64,000 nucleotides of DNA from Chryseobacterium indologenes (GCA_002439165.1 DJTE01000002.1:224867-288866); one strand, 5' to 3'; positions 25,849-35,994 are shown, counted from the first letter of the stretch. The notes: generated by a model from the letters alone, not told the origin. Translations and numbers: made by a program.

Positions 25849-27762
25849 ATGGAAAATTTAGTGTATGCAATAGTACTTTTACCACTTTTAGGGTTTCTTA
25901 TTAACGGTTTATTCGGAAAATATCTTCCCAAAATGGTGGTTGGATCTCTGGCAACAGCAGTGGTTTTCGGATCATTCTGTATTGCGGTAAGCCTTTTCAT
26001 GAATTTCGATTCAGAAAGTCAGCCGGTGATTGTAAGAGCTTTTGAATGGTTCAGAGTAAACGGGGTTCAGATCAATTTCGGATTCCAGATCGACCAGCTT
26101 TCTTTAATGATGGTCATGATCATCACAGGGATCGGTTCCCTGATCCACTTATATTCTATCGGATATATGAGCCACGATAAAGGGTTCTATAAATTCTTTA
26201 CTTATCTGAATCTTTTCATCTTCTCTATGTTACTTTTGGTAATGGGAAGCAACTACCTTATTCTTTTTATCGGATGGGAAGGTGTAGGTCTTTGCTCTTA
26301 TTTACTGATCGGATTCTGGTATACCAACGAAGAATACGGTAAAGCGGCAAGAAAAGCTTTCATCATGAACAGAATCGGTGACCTTGCGTTACTGATCGGT
26401 ATCTTTATGATCGCTTCTCAGACCAATGCTGTAGATTATCTTACGGTAGCACAGAATTCTTCTAATTTTGAATTGGACGGAACAGTAATTATCTTTATTA
26501 CAGCGAGTTTATTCATCGGTGCAACCGGTAAATCGGCTCAGGTTCCTTTATATACCTGGTTACCGGACGCGATGGCCGGACCAACTCCTGTATCAGCACT
26601 GATCCACGCGGCAACGATGGTTACAGCAGGGATCTATCTGGTAGTAAGATCTAACTTCTTATTTACATTAGCCCCTACGGTACAGGGAGGAATTTTATTC
26701 ATCGGATTCTTAACGGCTGCTTTGGCCGGGTTCTACGCACTGCGTCAGAACGACATCAAAAAAGTATTGGCTTACTCTACCGTTTCACAGCTTGGATTCA
26801 TGTTCATTGCTTTAGGTCTTGGAGCTTATACAACAGCGATGTTCCACGTAATGACACACGCGTTCTTTAAAGCTTTACTGTTCTTGGGAGCCGGTTCTGT
26901 GATCCATGCCATGAGCAACGAGCAGGATATGCGTTTCATGGGAGGTCTTAAAAAATATATTCCTCTTACCCATGCTACTTTCCTTATCGGAACATTAGCC
27001 ATCTCTGGTTTCCCTTTATTATCGGGGATGATCTCTAAAGACGAAATCTTAGTCGCTGCTTTTGCTAAAAATCCAGTCTACTGGGTGATCCTGTTTGTTT
27101 TAGCGGCAATGACGGCAACTTATATGTTCAGATTATATTATCTGACTTTCCACGGGGAATTCAGAGGTACTGAAGAACAGAAACACCATTTACACGAAAG
27201 CCCTTCCAATATGACCTTACCATTGATCGTATTGGCTATTCTTTCCGTAGTAGGAGGTTTCATCAACCTTCCGCACTTCATCGGCCACGGACATTATGCC
27301 AGACTGATGGAATGGCTGAAGCCGGTTCTTACCGAGCAAAGCTTCAAGCAGATGGAGGCTACCCTTTCAGGAGTACCTTTCAATACTGAAATGATCTTAC
27401 TGGCAGCAACAGTCCTTATGTTCTTCTCCGTATGGTTTATCGTAAGAAATACCTACGTGAAAAAGAAAAAAATGGCTCTTGCCGAAGAAAGCTATACCGG
27501 ATGGGAAAAGCTTTCTGCTAAAAAACTATATGTAGACGAACTTTACAATGCATTGATTGTAAAAACTGTTGAAGGATTAGGACGCGGAGGAAAGATGTTT
27601 GATAAAGGGATCTTAGACCGTTTTGTAGACTTCGTGGGCGAAGGCGCTGAAGACAGCGGAAAAGCAATGAAGCGTATCCAGAACGGAAATGTAGAGACCT
27701 ATATCCTTATCATGTCTTTAGCTGTGGGAATTATACTGATTGTTAACTTTATATTACAATAA
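25849..27762 (+). CDS. nuoL: NADH-quinone oxidoreductase subunit L
   Basis: 637 residues, the distal antiporter-like proton-pumping subunit. Conserved functional segments include FIGWEGVGLCSYLLIGFW (TM5 Glu), GKSAQVPLYTWLPDAMAGPTPVSALIHAATMV (Lys and His positions) and the broken-helix region. The C-terminal lateral helix (about 530-637) that braces the membrane arm is present. Overlaps nuoM by one base. Confidence 0.96.
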   Translation: MENLVYAIVLLPLLGFLINGLFGKYLPKMVVGSLATAVVFGSFCIAVSLFMNFDSESQPVIVRAFEWFRVNGVQINFGFQIDQLSLMMVMIITGIGSLIHLYSIGYMSHDKGFYKFFTYLNLFIFSMLLLVMGSNYLILFIGWEGVGLCSYLLIGFWYTNEEYGKAARKAFIMNRIGDLALLIGIFMIASQTNAVDYLTVAQNSSNFELDGTVIIFITASLFIGATGKSAQVPLYTWLPDAMAGPTPVSALIHAATMVTAGIYLVVRSNFLFTLAPTVQGGILFIGFLTAALAGFYALRQNDIKKVLAYSTVSQLGFMFIALGLGAYTTAMFHVMTHAFFKALLFLGAGSVIHAMSNEQDMRFMGGLKKYIPLTHATFLIGTLAISGFPLLSGMISKDEILVAAFAKNPVYWVILFVLAAMTATYMFRLYYLTFHGEFRGTEEQKHHLHESPSNMTLPLIVLAILSVVGGFINLPHFIGHGHYARLMEWLKPVLTEQSFKQMEATLSGVPFNTEMILLAATVLMFFSVWFIVRNTYVKKKKMALAEESYTGWEKLSAKKLYVDELYNALIVKTVEGLGRGGKMFDKGILDRFVDFVGEGAEDSGKAMKRIQNGNVETYILIMSLAVGIILIVNFILQ

Positions 27763-29255
27763 TGTCTGGTTTATTATTAACATTATTACTATTACCTCTT
27801 GTAGGTTCGGGATTAGTTTTTGCCTGGAAGAATAAATCCAGCAAATATTTGGCGCTGGGCATTGCTCTTGTACAGATGCTGCTTACCTTCTATGCACTGT
27901 CGGATTTTGATTTTACACCGACGGTAGACAGCAAGCTGCAGTACGAAATCACATACCCGTGGTCTCAGTTCATTAAAAGTACCCTTCATTTCGGAATAGA
28001 CGGAATGAGCATGCTGCTTCTGATACTGACGAACATTTTAACGCCGATCATTATTTTATCATCTTTCAACGAAAATGTAAGTTACAGAAATACATTCTAT
28101 GGTCTGATCCTGCTGATGCAGTTCGGCCTTGTGGGAGTGTTCACTTCTTTAGACGGACTATTGTTCTACATTTTCTGGGAAGTAACCTTGATTCCAATCT
28201 GGTTTATTGCCGGACTTTGGGGCCAGGAAAATAAAAGATTTGAATTCACTACGAAATTCTTCGTTTATACATTCGTTGGGTCATTATTCATGCTGGCAGG
28301 ATTGATCTATGTGTACAACCACTCTGCATCATTCGCTTTAACAGACCTGTATAATGCACAGCTTAACGAAACCCAGCAGACTGTGGTATTCTGGTTCATT
28401 TTCTTTGCATTTGCTGTGAAACTACCGGTATTTCCTTTCCACACCTGGCAGCCTGATACGTACACCTACTCTCCTACTCAGGGATCCATGCTTTTATCAG
28501 GGATCATGCTTAAAATGGCGGTGTATGGGGTAATGCGTTATCTGCTTCCGATCACCCCGGTTCCGATTGCTGGAATTTCAGGACAGATCGTGATTATTCT
28601 TGCTATTGTAGGAATTGTTCACGGAGCACTGATCGCGATTATCCAGACCGATATGAAGAGAATCATCGCGTATTCATCTTTCTCACACGTTGGATTGATG
28701 GTAGCGGGTATCTTTGCTTCAGCAGTGATTACTTTAAGGGGAACATTTAATATTGAAGGTGCTGAAGGTGCTCTGGTACAGACTTTTGCTCACGGTATCA
28801 ACGTAGCGGGACTATTCTACTGCTGTGATATTTTATACAAGAGATTTAAATCGAGAGACATCAGACAGATGGGAGGGCTGGCGAAAGTAGCTCCTAAATT
28901 TGCGGTGTTATTCCTGATCATTATATTAGGTTCAATGGGAGTTCCGTTGACCAATGGATTCATCGGGGAATTTATCCTGTTAAAAGCAGTATATGATTTC
29001 AACGGATTGGCAGCGGTAATTGCCGGTCTTACGGTAATCCTTTGTGCTGTATACTTATTGAGATTCTACGGAAAAGCAATGTTCGGTGAAGGTAATGAAG
29101 CGGTTTTAAGCACAGCAAAAGATCTTTCCGGTGTAGAATTCTCTGTATTGGCAAGTTTAGCGGTTTTCGTGATCCTGTTGGGTATTTATCCTCAGCCGGT
29201 GATCGATATGGTGGGCAGTTCGGTGAAGTTTATCTACACAGCGATGGCTAACTAA
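27762..29255 (+). CDS. nuoM: NADH-quinone oxidoreductase subunit M
   Basis: 497 residues, second antiporter-like subunit. FYIFWEVTLIPIWFIAGLWG contains the key Glu, and KLPVFPFHTWQPDTYTYSPTQGS the channel Lys and His. HxxxA-type loop DMKRIIAYSSFSHVGLM is conserved. The 152-base spacer after it is one of the longest in the locus. Confidence 0.96.
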   Translation: MSGLLLTLLLLPLVGSGLVFAWKNKSSKYLALGIALVQMLLTFYALSDFDFTPTVDSKLQYEITYPWSQFIKSTLHFGIDGMSMLLLILTNILTPIIILSSFNENVSYRNTFYGLILLMQFGLVGVFTSLDGLLFYIFWEVTLIPIWFIAGLWGQENKRFEFTTKFFVYTFVGSLFMLAGLIYVYNHSASFALTDLYNAQLNETQQTVVFWFIFFAFAVKLPVFPFHTWQPDTYTYSPTQGSMLLSGIMLKMAVYGVMRYLLPITPVPIAGISGQIVIILAIVGIVHGALIAIIQTDMKRIIAYSSFSHVGLMVAGIFASAVITLRGTFNIEGAEGALVQTFAHGINVAGLFYCCDILYKRFKSRDIRQMGGLAKVAPKFAVLFLIIILGSMGVPLTNGFIGEFILLKAVYDFNGLAAVIAGLTVILCAVYLLRFYGKAMFGEGNEAVLSTAKDLSGVEFSVLASLAVFVILLGIYPQPVIDMVGSSVKFIYTAMAN

Positions 29256-29407
29256 AAAAATTAAAAGATTTAAAAATTAAAAAATAAGAGATTAGAGAGA
29301 ATAAAGATAAAAGACGAAGAGATAAGAGACAGGAACTTTTGAAACTGAAACTTTTAACTCTGAACCCAAAACTTTAAACTTTAAATCTCACATCTCAAAT
29401 CTATATT
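29256..29407. other. Low-complexity nuoM-nuoN spacer
   Basis: 152 bases with no gene. The first half is almost pure purine plus T (runs such as AAGAGATTAGAGAGAATAAAG); the second half ends with CTTTAAATCTCACATCTCAAATC just before the nuoN ATG, roughly complementary in style to the first half. It resembles the other nuo spacers but lacks the exact 25-bp arms. Confidence 0.5.
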
Positions 29408-30793
29408 ATGAGTGTTTTAATTATTGTTTTCCTAACGGCAGTTGTTGCGTTATTTTCAGGAGTTTTTGAACAGGGAAAATTCGCAAGATACATTGGGATT
29501 TTGGGATTGATCGTCGCATTGTACGTAAGTTTCATGCCAGAATGTGCTTTCTTTGAAAAGTACAGACATATGTATGAATACACGGCTAATACAGCGTTGT
29601 TCACTAAAATATCAATCGTAACCACCTTATTGTTATTCTTCCTCGGAGGTTTTGCATTCAGCAACCACAGAAGCCACCAGTCGGAATTATATGCCCTGAT
29701 GCTGTTTGCATTATGTGGTGGAATCGTTCTTTTCGGATACCAGAACCTGGTAACGATGTTCTTAGGTGTTGAAATCCTTTCCATCCCGTTATATGTGATG
29801 GCCGGAGCCAACAAAACTGATTTAAGATCCAATGAAGCTTCAATCAAGTATTTCTTAATGGGTGCATTCGCAACAGGTTTCCTGCTTTTCGGAATTGCAT
29901 TCATCTACGGAAGTGCCGGAAGCTTTGATTTATATAAGATCCATGAATTCGGAATGGCTCATACTACCGATGTTATGTTTATTTTAGGGGTATTACTCAT
30001 CCTTTGTGCACTGGCATTTAAAGTAGCTTTAGCTCCTTTCCATATGTGGAGTCCTGATGTATACGCAGGTTCTCCTTCCCTGATTACGGCATTTATGGCG
30101 AGTGTAGTAAAAATTTCAGGATTCTTTGCCCTGTTCAGATTGATGACCATCGGTTTTGAAGGAGTTACCCAGAACTGGATCAATGTATTGGGAGTATTCC
30201 TGATCATTACCTTACTTCTGGCCAACGTGATGGGGCTTGCACAGACCAACGCAAAAAGAATGCTGGCTTATTCTTCTGTTTCCCACGCCGGATATATCGG
30301 ATTGGTTTTCTTCGGAATGACCACCCTTTCTACCTATAACCTTGCATTTTACCTGTTTGCCTATTCGTTATCCACCGTAGGTGTTTTCATGTGCCTGATC
30401 TGGGTAGAAAAACTGAAGAGAGAAACGTCATTCGGAGCTTTCAAAGGTCTTGCTAAATCTGAACCTTTACTGGCAACAGCAGCAGCTATTTCTATGCTGT
30501 CTATGGCCGGAGTTCCTTTAACGGCAGGTTTCATGGGTAAATTTGCCCTGTTCTCCCAGGCAATGAATTCAAAGCACGGAGTTTTCTTGGTATTGGTAGC
30601 GGTTTTGGGTTCCGCCCTTTCTATTGCCTACTATCTGAGACTGATCATTGCCATGTTTTTCTTTAAAGATTCAACATTCAAGTCTTCAGAAAAAGTAACC
30701 GTTACTTATAATATTGTAGCAGCATTCGTTATTGTATCCATTATCCTTCTGGGAGTTTTGCCGGATCTGTTTGCAAAGCAGTTCGGATTATAA
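29408..30793 (+). CDS. nuoN: NADH-quinone oxidoreductase subunit N
   Basis: 461 residues, third antiporter-like subunit, 14 helices. The TM5 Glu is in MFLGVEILSIPLYVMAG, channel Lys in ALAFKVALAPFHMWSPDVYAGSP, and TNAKRMLAYSSVSHAGY matches the family. It closes the nuo locus; a clear terminator follows. Confidence 0.96.
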   Translation: MSVLIIVFLTAVVALFSGVFEQGKFARYIGILGLIVALYVSFMPECAFFEKYRHMYEYTANTALFTKISIVTTLLLFFLGGFAFSNHRSHQSELYALMLFALCGGIVLFGYQNLVTMFLGVEILSIPLYVMAGANKTDLRSNEASIKYFLMGAFATGFLLFGIAFIYGSAGSFDLYKIHEFGMAHTTDVMFILGVLLILCALAFKVALAPFHMWSPDVYAGSPSLITAFMASVVKISGFFALFRLMTIGFEGVTQNWINVLGVFLIITLLLANVMGLAQTNAKRMLAYSSVSHAGYIGLVFFGMTTLSTYNLAFYLFAYSLSTVGVFMCLIWVEKLKRETSFGAFKGLAKSEPLLATAAAISMLSMAGVPLTAGFMGKFALFSQAMNSKHGVFLVLVAVLGSALSIAYYLRLIIAMFFFKDSTFKSSEKVTVTYNIVAAFVIVSIILLGVLPDLFAKQFGL

Positions 30794-30818
30794 ACGGATA
30801 TTGAGTACATATAAGATA

Positions 30819-30848
30819 CAAAACCTTTCAGGCAGCTGAGAGGTTTTT
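30819..30848 (+). terminator. Terminator of the nuo operon
   Basis: AAACCTTTCAG, a GCAG loop, CTGAGAGGTTT and a T-run: an 11-bp stem with one G-T pair, 26 bases after the nuoN stop. Confidence 0.88.
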
Positions 30849-30938
30849 TTGTATCCATTAGTTTTTATCTTTGATTTGTTTTTTAAAGTGGAAGCCAAAA
30901 ATTACTATTGGGTAAATAAATCAAAATAAAGAAAATGT

Positions 30939-31037
30939 CTGCCCGCGTTAAGCAGGTCCAATGTATAAAATTACTCCCTGTTTTCAGGGATAATTGCTCT
31001 GTTAATAAACCTTTCATATGAGTTGGACGTTTTTTTT
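30939..31037 (+). ncRNA. Candidate structured RNA or complex terminator
   Basis: Within the 334-base nuoN-to-31128 gap, three stems lie in series or nested: CTGC/GCAG (30939-30955), TCCCTG-TTTT-CAGGGA (30975-30990) and a long-range GTCCAA (30956-30961)/TTGGAC (31023-31028) pairing followed by eight T residues. This is the shape of a small independent transcript ending in an intrinsic terminator. No RNA family was recognised, and the promoter is not evident. Confidence 0.35.
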
Positions 31038-31127
31038 GTGTGATTTTTTATAAATTACATCGTGAGAAATAAATCCTGTTATATGGAACTATAACAGAGA
31101 TTGATCAAACATTAAACACCTCATCAC

Positions 31128-32204
31128 ATGATTACCTACATGACGCTTCCGGGCGATACTTTAGAGAAGATTGCATCTGATCTGAAAGTAGAAAATCCGG
31201 TATATCTCAAGGAATTTCACAATACCTGTTGTGCCCTGCATGACAGACTAACCGAACCTGTACAGCTGCATGCCGGAATGCTTCTTCATATCCCGTTCGG
31301 AGATGATATTAAAAAACTCAACAGGAAGATCAGCGAAAACGGTGACAGCCTTTACTATCATCCGCCTTACGGAAAAATTCCTTTTAAGATCGCGTTGCTG
31401 GAAGGCAGTTATACAATCAGACATCAGAAATATCTGGACAGTAGCCTGCTGAACAATTATTCATATCAGACCGAATTGAAATATCTGAAAAGTGAAAAAG
31501 ATCAGCATTTTTTTACAGTAAAAATATTCGGTTCTATGAAAGACGGCCACGAATCAGACAGCAAGATTTCCAGTCTTGCCAAAGCCTGTGCAGCCATTAT
31601 CTTTCCTTTGGAAATCAGGACTAATGAAACAGGAAAACTTATCAGTGCAGAATTTTGCCGGCCGGAAACAGCGGTTAAGAATGAACTCGAATTATTAAAA
31701 AAATACTTTACAGATCAATGGTCTGCCTCTTATATTGATCAGATGAAAAAGAAAGCAAAAGATAAGACAGGGATTCTTGAAAACATCCGTCATATGCTGC
31801 CTGTACACTTTCTCTTTGGCTCTTTCTACAAAGCAAAATATGGAGATTGGACAGACTCCGGGATTTACCATGAATTTTTTCCCTGGCTTACCAATGCTTC
31901 TCCCATCCGTTTCGAGCTGTACAACAGGATTTTACCCAAAGAACCGGATACACACGAAGTATTAAAGATTATCCAGAAAGGAACTTCCTGTGATTACAGA
32001 AACCTTGATCAGTTGTATGATACTCAACATGAATATCATGAATCATTATCTCTCCATGAACATTCAGTGGTATGCCGTCATGAAGCGGAATACTCTGTTA
32101 ACCGGAATGATCTGGAAGTACAGAAAATTACGGGAAATTTTGAAATCCGGATCGGAAATGTAACTGAAAAAGAAGTATTTACACTGGAAAAGCAATTAAA
32201 ATAA
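31128..32204 (+). CDS. LysM-like protein of the effector cassette
   Basis: 358 residues, family not recognised. The first 65 residues look like a LysM-type repeat (YMTLPGDTLEKIASDL ... HAGMLLHIPFG), as found in baseplate/spike-associated proteins of contractile injection systems and in cell-wall-binding proteins. No signal peptide is visible, so the protein is cytoplasmic or exported by an injection device. The remainder is mixed alpha/beta without known motifs. The DUF4280 gene follows 38 bases later. An adaptor, chaperone or loading role is inference from position. Confidence 0.55.
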   Translation: MITYMTLPGDTLEKIASDLKVENPVYLKEFHNTCCALHDRLTEPVQLHAGMLLHIPFGDDIKKLNRKISENGDSLYYHPPYGKIPFKIALLEGSYTIRHQKYLDSSLLNNYSYQTELKYLKSEKDQHFFTVKIFGSMKDGHESDSKISSLAKACAAIIFPLEIRTNETGKLISAEFCRPETAVKNELELLKKYFTDQWSASYIDQMKKKAKDKTGILENIRHMLPVHFLFGSFYKAKYGDWTDSGIYHEFFPWLTNASPIRFELYNRILPKEPDTHEVLKIIQKGTSCDYRNLDQLYDTQHEYHESLSLHEHSVVCRHEAEYSVNRNDLEVQKITGNFEIRIGNVTEKEVFTLEKQLK

Positions 32205-32242
32205 TTTACTATCTTTGAAACAACACCAAAAAAACGCAAAAT

Positions 32243-32746
32243 ATGTCCGGACCCGCATCACCACATGACGGAAAACACTTCGTCATACAGAAAGGAAAGG
32301 CTCAATGTAACCAGGGAGACCAGTTTCCGCAATTTAAAGTAACCTCTCACCAGAAACATTACTGGAATAATGAAGAAGGCCAAACCGATTATCTGGCCGT
32401 AACCGAAGATGATCTTCAGTTCAATCCGCCGGGTCCAAGTTTCGGAAGATGCAAACTGAAACCTTCATCCGGAGGGTACCTTCCCTGCGCTTACGCTCCC
32501 GCAGGAAAATGGCAGAAAACTTATGAAAAAGTAAAGGTAATGGATAAAAGCTGTGTTACAGAAATCTCTGAACTTATGTGTTCCACAGGCGGAAAGATCA
32601 CCATTATGGAACATGGACAAACCGCAGCCATGACTCAGCAAAATGTAAAAAAAGCAGATCCCCAGGAACAGCATCATATCAATCCTTTCATCAATTTCAA
32701 GGAATTTCAGAAGGAAATGCTGGACACTGAACCAGATGCCTACTAA
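32243..32746 (+). CDS. PAAR-like DUF4280 spike protein
   Basis: 167 residues. The sequence follows the DUF4280 pattern: an initial beta region, FGRCKLKP, GYLPCAYAPAGKW, then a Cys and GGKITIMEHGQTA near the end. DUF4280 proteins form PAAR-like tips that sharpen the spike of type VI or related contractile injection systems and often sit next to their cargo effector. The very next gene is a multi-domain cell-wall hydrolase, which supports a tip-plus-cargo reading. The rest of the injection machine is outside this window. Confidence 0.72.
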   Translation: MSGPASPHDGKHFVIQKGKAQCNQGDQFPQFKVTSHQKHYWNNEEGQTDYLAVTEDDLQFNPPGPSFGRCKLKPSSGGYLPCAYAPAGKWQKTYEKVKVMDKSCVTEISELMCSTGGKITIMEHGQTAAMTQQNVKKADPQEQHHINPFINFKEFQKEMLDTEPDAY

Positions 32747-32763
32747 TTAAAAACTTTTCGGCC

Positions 32764-35700
32764 ATGTCTAAACAAGGAATTTATAAAATATCGGGAAATA
32801 CCAAACCAAAGGTAGGAGAACGGGTTACTTATAAAATTGATGAATGGTATCCTGCCACTCCGCTGGAAAAAAGAAATCCGGCACTCGTTACCTGGCATCT
32901 TTTCAAAAGGGTAAACGGGAAATTTGTTCCCACCAGTATAAAGAAAAAAGGAGTAAGCAGCTTTACCTTTAATACAACAGCTTACAAAGATACTTTCAGG
33001 ATTGAAGCCTATCTTCATAATCCTGAAGGAAAAGCTCCTATGGCTCTTGAGATACAACCCCAGCCCAGCGACGTCTCAAGAATCAATAAAGTTGAACTGA
33101 AATACATAGACGATACCCCCGGAACAGTGTTCAGCTTCACTGAAAAGCTCGTGGCAGAAGCCAAATGCATGAATCTGGAAGGCCAGTATCTGCAATTTAC
33201 CCTTTGGGAAGATGATGCCGCCAATTCAGGGCACAGCAACACCAACCTTTTAATAGACAGCAAAAAAGCAAAGGTGATAAACGGTGTGGCCAGAACCGAA
33301 TTTCTACTCACCAAAGCACTGATGAAAAAAGCGATGGAAGGCGAAACTGATCCCAAGCAGCTGGAATTTTATGTTACTGTGGAGTATTACGCTCATAAAA
33401 AGCATACGACGGATAACGTGAATGTCAGTACACCTGATGAGATCCGGATTTCACCAGGACAACCACAACAGCTACCAGCTCAACCCCGTCCGCAACAACC
33501 ACCGGTTCAGCCACAGCCGACTTCATTACCTGAGCCTCAAACAGCTCACGGACAAGCTAGTGCTATCCAGCCGCCAGCTTCTCCACCACCGGGAGCAATC
33601 TCTCCTACTACCATTAACGAACAGAGAACAGAAGATCTTTTTGACGCATATTTTGCTAAAAAAGAATATACAAAACTAACGGGAGAAGAAGACGGAACCC
33701 ACACTTATACCTTTGGAGGAAGCAAACAGAATAATAAAACATCTACTGCCGAAGAGAAAAACAAAGTGGCCCGGACCATTATCAATAAAATTAAAGACAG
33801 CCTGAAAATCCAGAAAAAATATACCACACCTGAAATAATTACCGCTGCATTAACGGCTGACGCTTATGGCAAGGACACCACCAATGCGAAGACAGTTACC
33901 TTCAAAACCTTTAAATTAGGTCCCGAATTTAAAAGAGTGGACAATGCTCCACTCGAAGACAAACTGTATCTGGTTGCGAGAACAATGCTTCTTGATGGAA
34001 AGCAAGTTACAATTTCTATCAAAGAAAAAGACGGTGTCATCAAAGGTGCTGCAGGCGCAGTTCTCCCGGTCCTGGAAATAACTGAACAGCAGATGGAACA
34101 GAAAGCCCCTGCCGGACAGGTACCGGGAACCGAAAAAGCCGAATTTTCAGGAACTGTAAAAAACAATATGGTTAAAATACCAATCCATTTCCGTCCAAAA
34201 TCTGACGACGAACTGAAACAGTGGAAAGAAAAAATCACCAAAGGAAAAGAAGACGGAACGTATACCTATACATTCGGAAGCAACACCAACATTGCGGATC
34301 AAGCTAAAAAGAAATCCATTGCCCAGATTATCCTCGACAATGCCAAAAAAGGCAACTCTAAAAATCCTAAAATAGAAAACGGTAAAACTTCCAGTGTAGA
34401 AGAAATAGAAAAAGTTTTAGAAATAAAAAATTATGAAGCCGGAAAAACGATTACTTTTAAATTACTGAAAAAAGTTCCGGAACTGCTGTATCTTCACGCC
34501 AAAGCGCAGGGAGAGAAACAACATGATAAAGAGTTTCTGAATAAGGAGGGGGCGTATTTTCAGATAGGTGGAGGAAAATGTCCTAGATGTGAAGCAGAGA
34601 TTACACTGAAACAGATAGAAGATCTTTTTGGAGTTCATGCAGCCTCTACTACTTATCGTGAAGAGGTAGCAAAATACCTCAACCAGTATATCCAACAGAG
34701 AAAAAATACAGACCAACCTATCCATTTGGATACATGCTTACGGAAAGCTCATTTCTTTGCCCAAGTCGGAGCTGAAACATTAGGAATTAATACAGACTGG
34801 ATTGTTGAAACTGATATCAATCCATACACTCCAACGAACATTCGGAATACAGGTGTATTTGGGGATAGAAGTGGCAAGTTAGAAAGGAGAGGGCAAATTG
34901 AACAGTTTTGTGCCCAAAGACCGCAAATAAAATTGTTAAATTTCCTATATGCTCTTGAAAATGGAAAAGGTAACGGAAATGGAAACGAGGCAAGTGGAGA
35001 TGGATATAAATTTAGGGGCAGAGGACTGAAGCAGTTAACAGGAAGAGGAAACTACAGAAAAGCATCCCTTAAACTTAAAGAAATATTCCCGGAAGATTAT
35101 ATTGATTTAGAAGCCAATCCTGATAAAGTAAAAGAAGTAAAATATGCGGTTCTTTCGGCACTCGCTTATTGGGAAAACAATAAAGTCTGGAAAGTAGCAG
35201 ACGAAATAAAAAAGTCTGATGATAATAGTATTCAAAAGATTAGAGGGGAGGTAAATGGAGGCATTGCTGGATGGAAAGATGCAAAAAAATATTTCGAAAA
35301 AGGGATACAAGTATTTAAGGTTAATGAGTGTAGTCCTGTAGAAAAGGCTCCTTCAGACGATAAATGGCATGATCCTGTTGATAATCCTCAATTATGCTTA
35401 TATTCACAAGGTGGAGAATCAAAAAAGCCATGGCATGGTTCTTTTGGTCCTACTATTAGAGATGGTGTAAATAAACATACAGGAATGGATTTATTTGCAA
35501 AACCAGGAGCAGAGGTATACGCTTGTGTAAAAAGTAAAGTAGTAAGAAGTGAAATTAACAGCTCAATGTTTGGTCAGATGATAGTTCTTCAAGTTATTGA
35601 TGAAGGTGTAGACGTTATAAAATCAAGAAGGAAAAATCCTTTTGCTTTAAAGTATGCTCATAAATCAGAAATTGAATCACAGAACTTTGATCATAATGGC

Positions 35701-35994
35701 CCATTTTATCTTGTATATGCCCATTTAAAAGAAAGGAAAGTAAATGTAGGTGATACTGTTGATGCTGGTAAAGTCATTGGCTTAACAGGGACATCGGGTA
35801 ATAATGGTGTTCCGTTTTCAACAAAAAACCCACATTTACATTTTGAAATAATGAATGTGGAAAGACAGTCAGGATTAAATAAAAAATGTAATCCTGGCGT
35901 ATATTTAACCTATAAAGACGAAGATAGTTTAACACCATCTGATATTGCTGAGCAGGAAGATGCAAGAAAAAATTCAAAATTCTGGAAACAATGA
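32764..35994 (+). CDS. Two-warhead peptidoglycan hydrolase effector (GH19-like plus M23)
   Basis: 1076 residues, no signal peptide. Order: N-terminal domain (1-230), Pro/Gln-rich linker (about 230-285), two copies of a domain marked by EDGTHTYTFGG (about 309) and EDGTYTYTFGS (about 497), a CPRC pair (606-609), a GH19 chitinase/lysozyme-like domain (about 655-855; Glu671 in FAQVGAET, then FRGRGLKQLTGRGNY), and an M23 peptidase (about 890-1035) with zinc ligands His905/Asp909 and His1026 in HLHFE. It should cut glycan and peptide bonds of peptidoglycan. Position after a PAAR-like gene and before lipoproteins fits an antibacterial injected effector. The last third is more AT-rich than the first, suggesting domain acquisition. 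Confidence 0.8.
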   Translation: MSKQGIYKISGNTKPKVGERVTYKIDEWYPATPLEKRNPALVTWHLFKRVNGKFVPTSIKKKGVSSFTFNTTAYKDTFRIEAYLHNPEGKAPMALEIQPQPSDVSRINKVELKYIDDTPGTVFSFTEKLVAEAKCMNLEGQYLQFTLWEDDAANSGHSNTNLLIDSKKAKVINGVARTEFLLTKALMKKAMEGETDPKQLEFYVTVEYYAHKKHTTDNVNVSTPDEIRISPGQPQQLPAQPRPQQPPVQPQPTSLPEPQTAHGQASAIQPPASPPPGAISPTTINEQRTEDLFDAYFAKKEYTKLTGEEDGTHTYTFGGSKQNNKTSTAEEKNKVARTIINKIKDSLKIQKKYTTPEIITAALTADAYGKDTTNAKTVTFKTFKLGPEFKRVDNAPLEDKLYLVARTMLLDGKQVTISIKEKDGVIKGAAGAVLPVLEITEQQMEQKAPAGQVPGTEKAEFSGTVKNNMVKIPIHFRPKSDDELKQWKEKITKGKEDGTYTYTFGSNTNIADQAKKKSIAQIILDNAKKGNSKNPKIENGKTSSVEEIEKVLEIKNYEAGKTITFKLLKKVPELLYLHAKAQGEKQHDKEFLNKEGAYFQIGGGKCPRCEAEITLKQIEDLFGVHAASTTYREEVAKYLNQYIQQRKNTDQPIHLDTCLRKAHFFAQVGAETLGINTDWIVETDINPYTPTNIRNTGVFGDRSGKLERRGQIEQFCAQRPQIKLLNFLYALENGKGNGNGNEASGDGYKFRGRGLKQLTGRGNYRKASLKLKEIFPEDYIDLEANPDKVKEVKYAVLSALAYWENNKVWKVADEIKKSDDNSIQKIRGEVNGGIAGWKDAKKYFEKGIQVFKVNECSPVEKAPSDDKWHDPVDNPQLCLYSQGGESKKPWHGSFGPTIRDGVNKHTGMDLFAKPGAEVYACVKSKVVRSEINSSMFGQMIVLQVIDEGVDVIKSRRKNPFALKYAHKSEIESQNFDHNGPFYLVYAHLKERKVNVGDTVDAGKVIGLTGTSGNNGVPFSTKNPHLHFEIMNVERQSGLNKKCNPGVYLTYKDEDSLTPSDIAEQEDARKNSKFWKQ

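Noticed and set aside
29401..29904. 167-codon minus-strand frame over nuoN
   Set aside because: Antisense shadow of a conserved nuo gene.
34960..35000. Short GGAAAT/GGAAAC repeats, considered as CRISPR or microsatellite
   Set aside because: Only a few 6-base units coding GKGNGNGNE within the GH19-like domain; no spacers.
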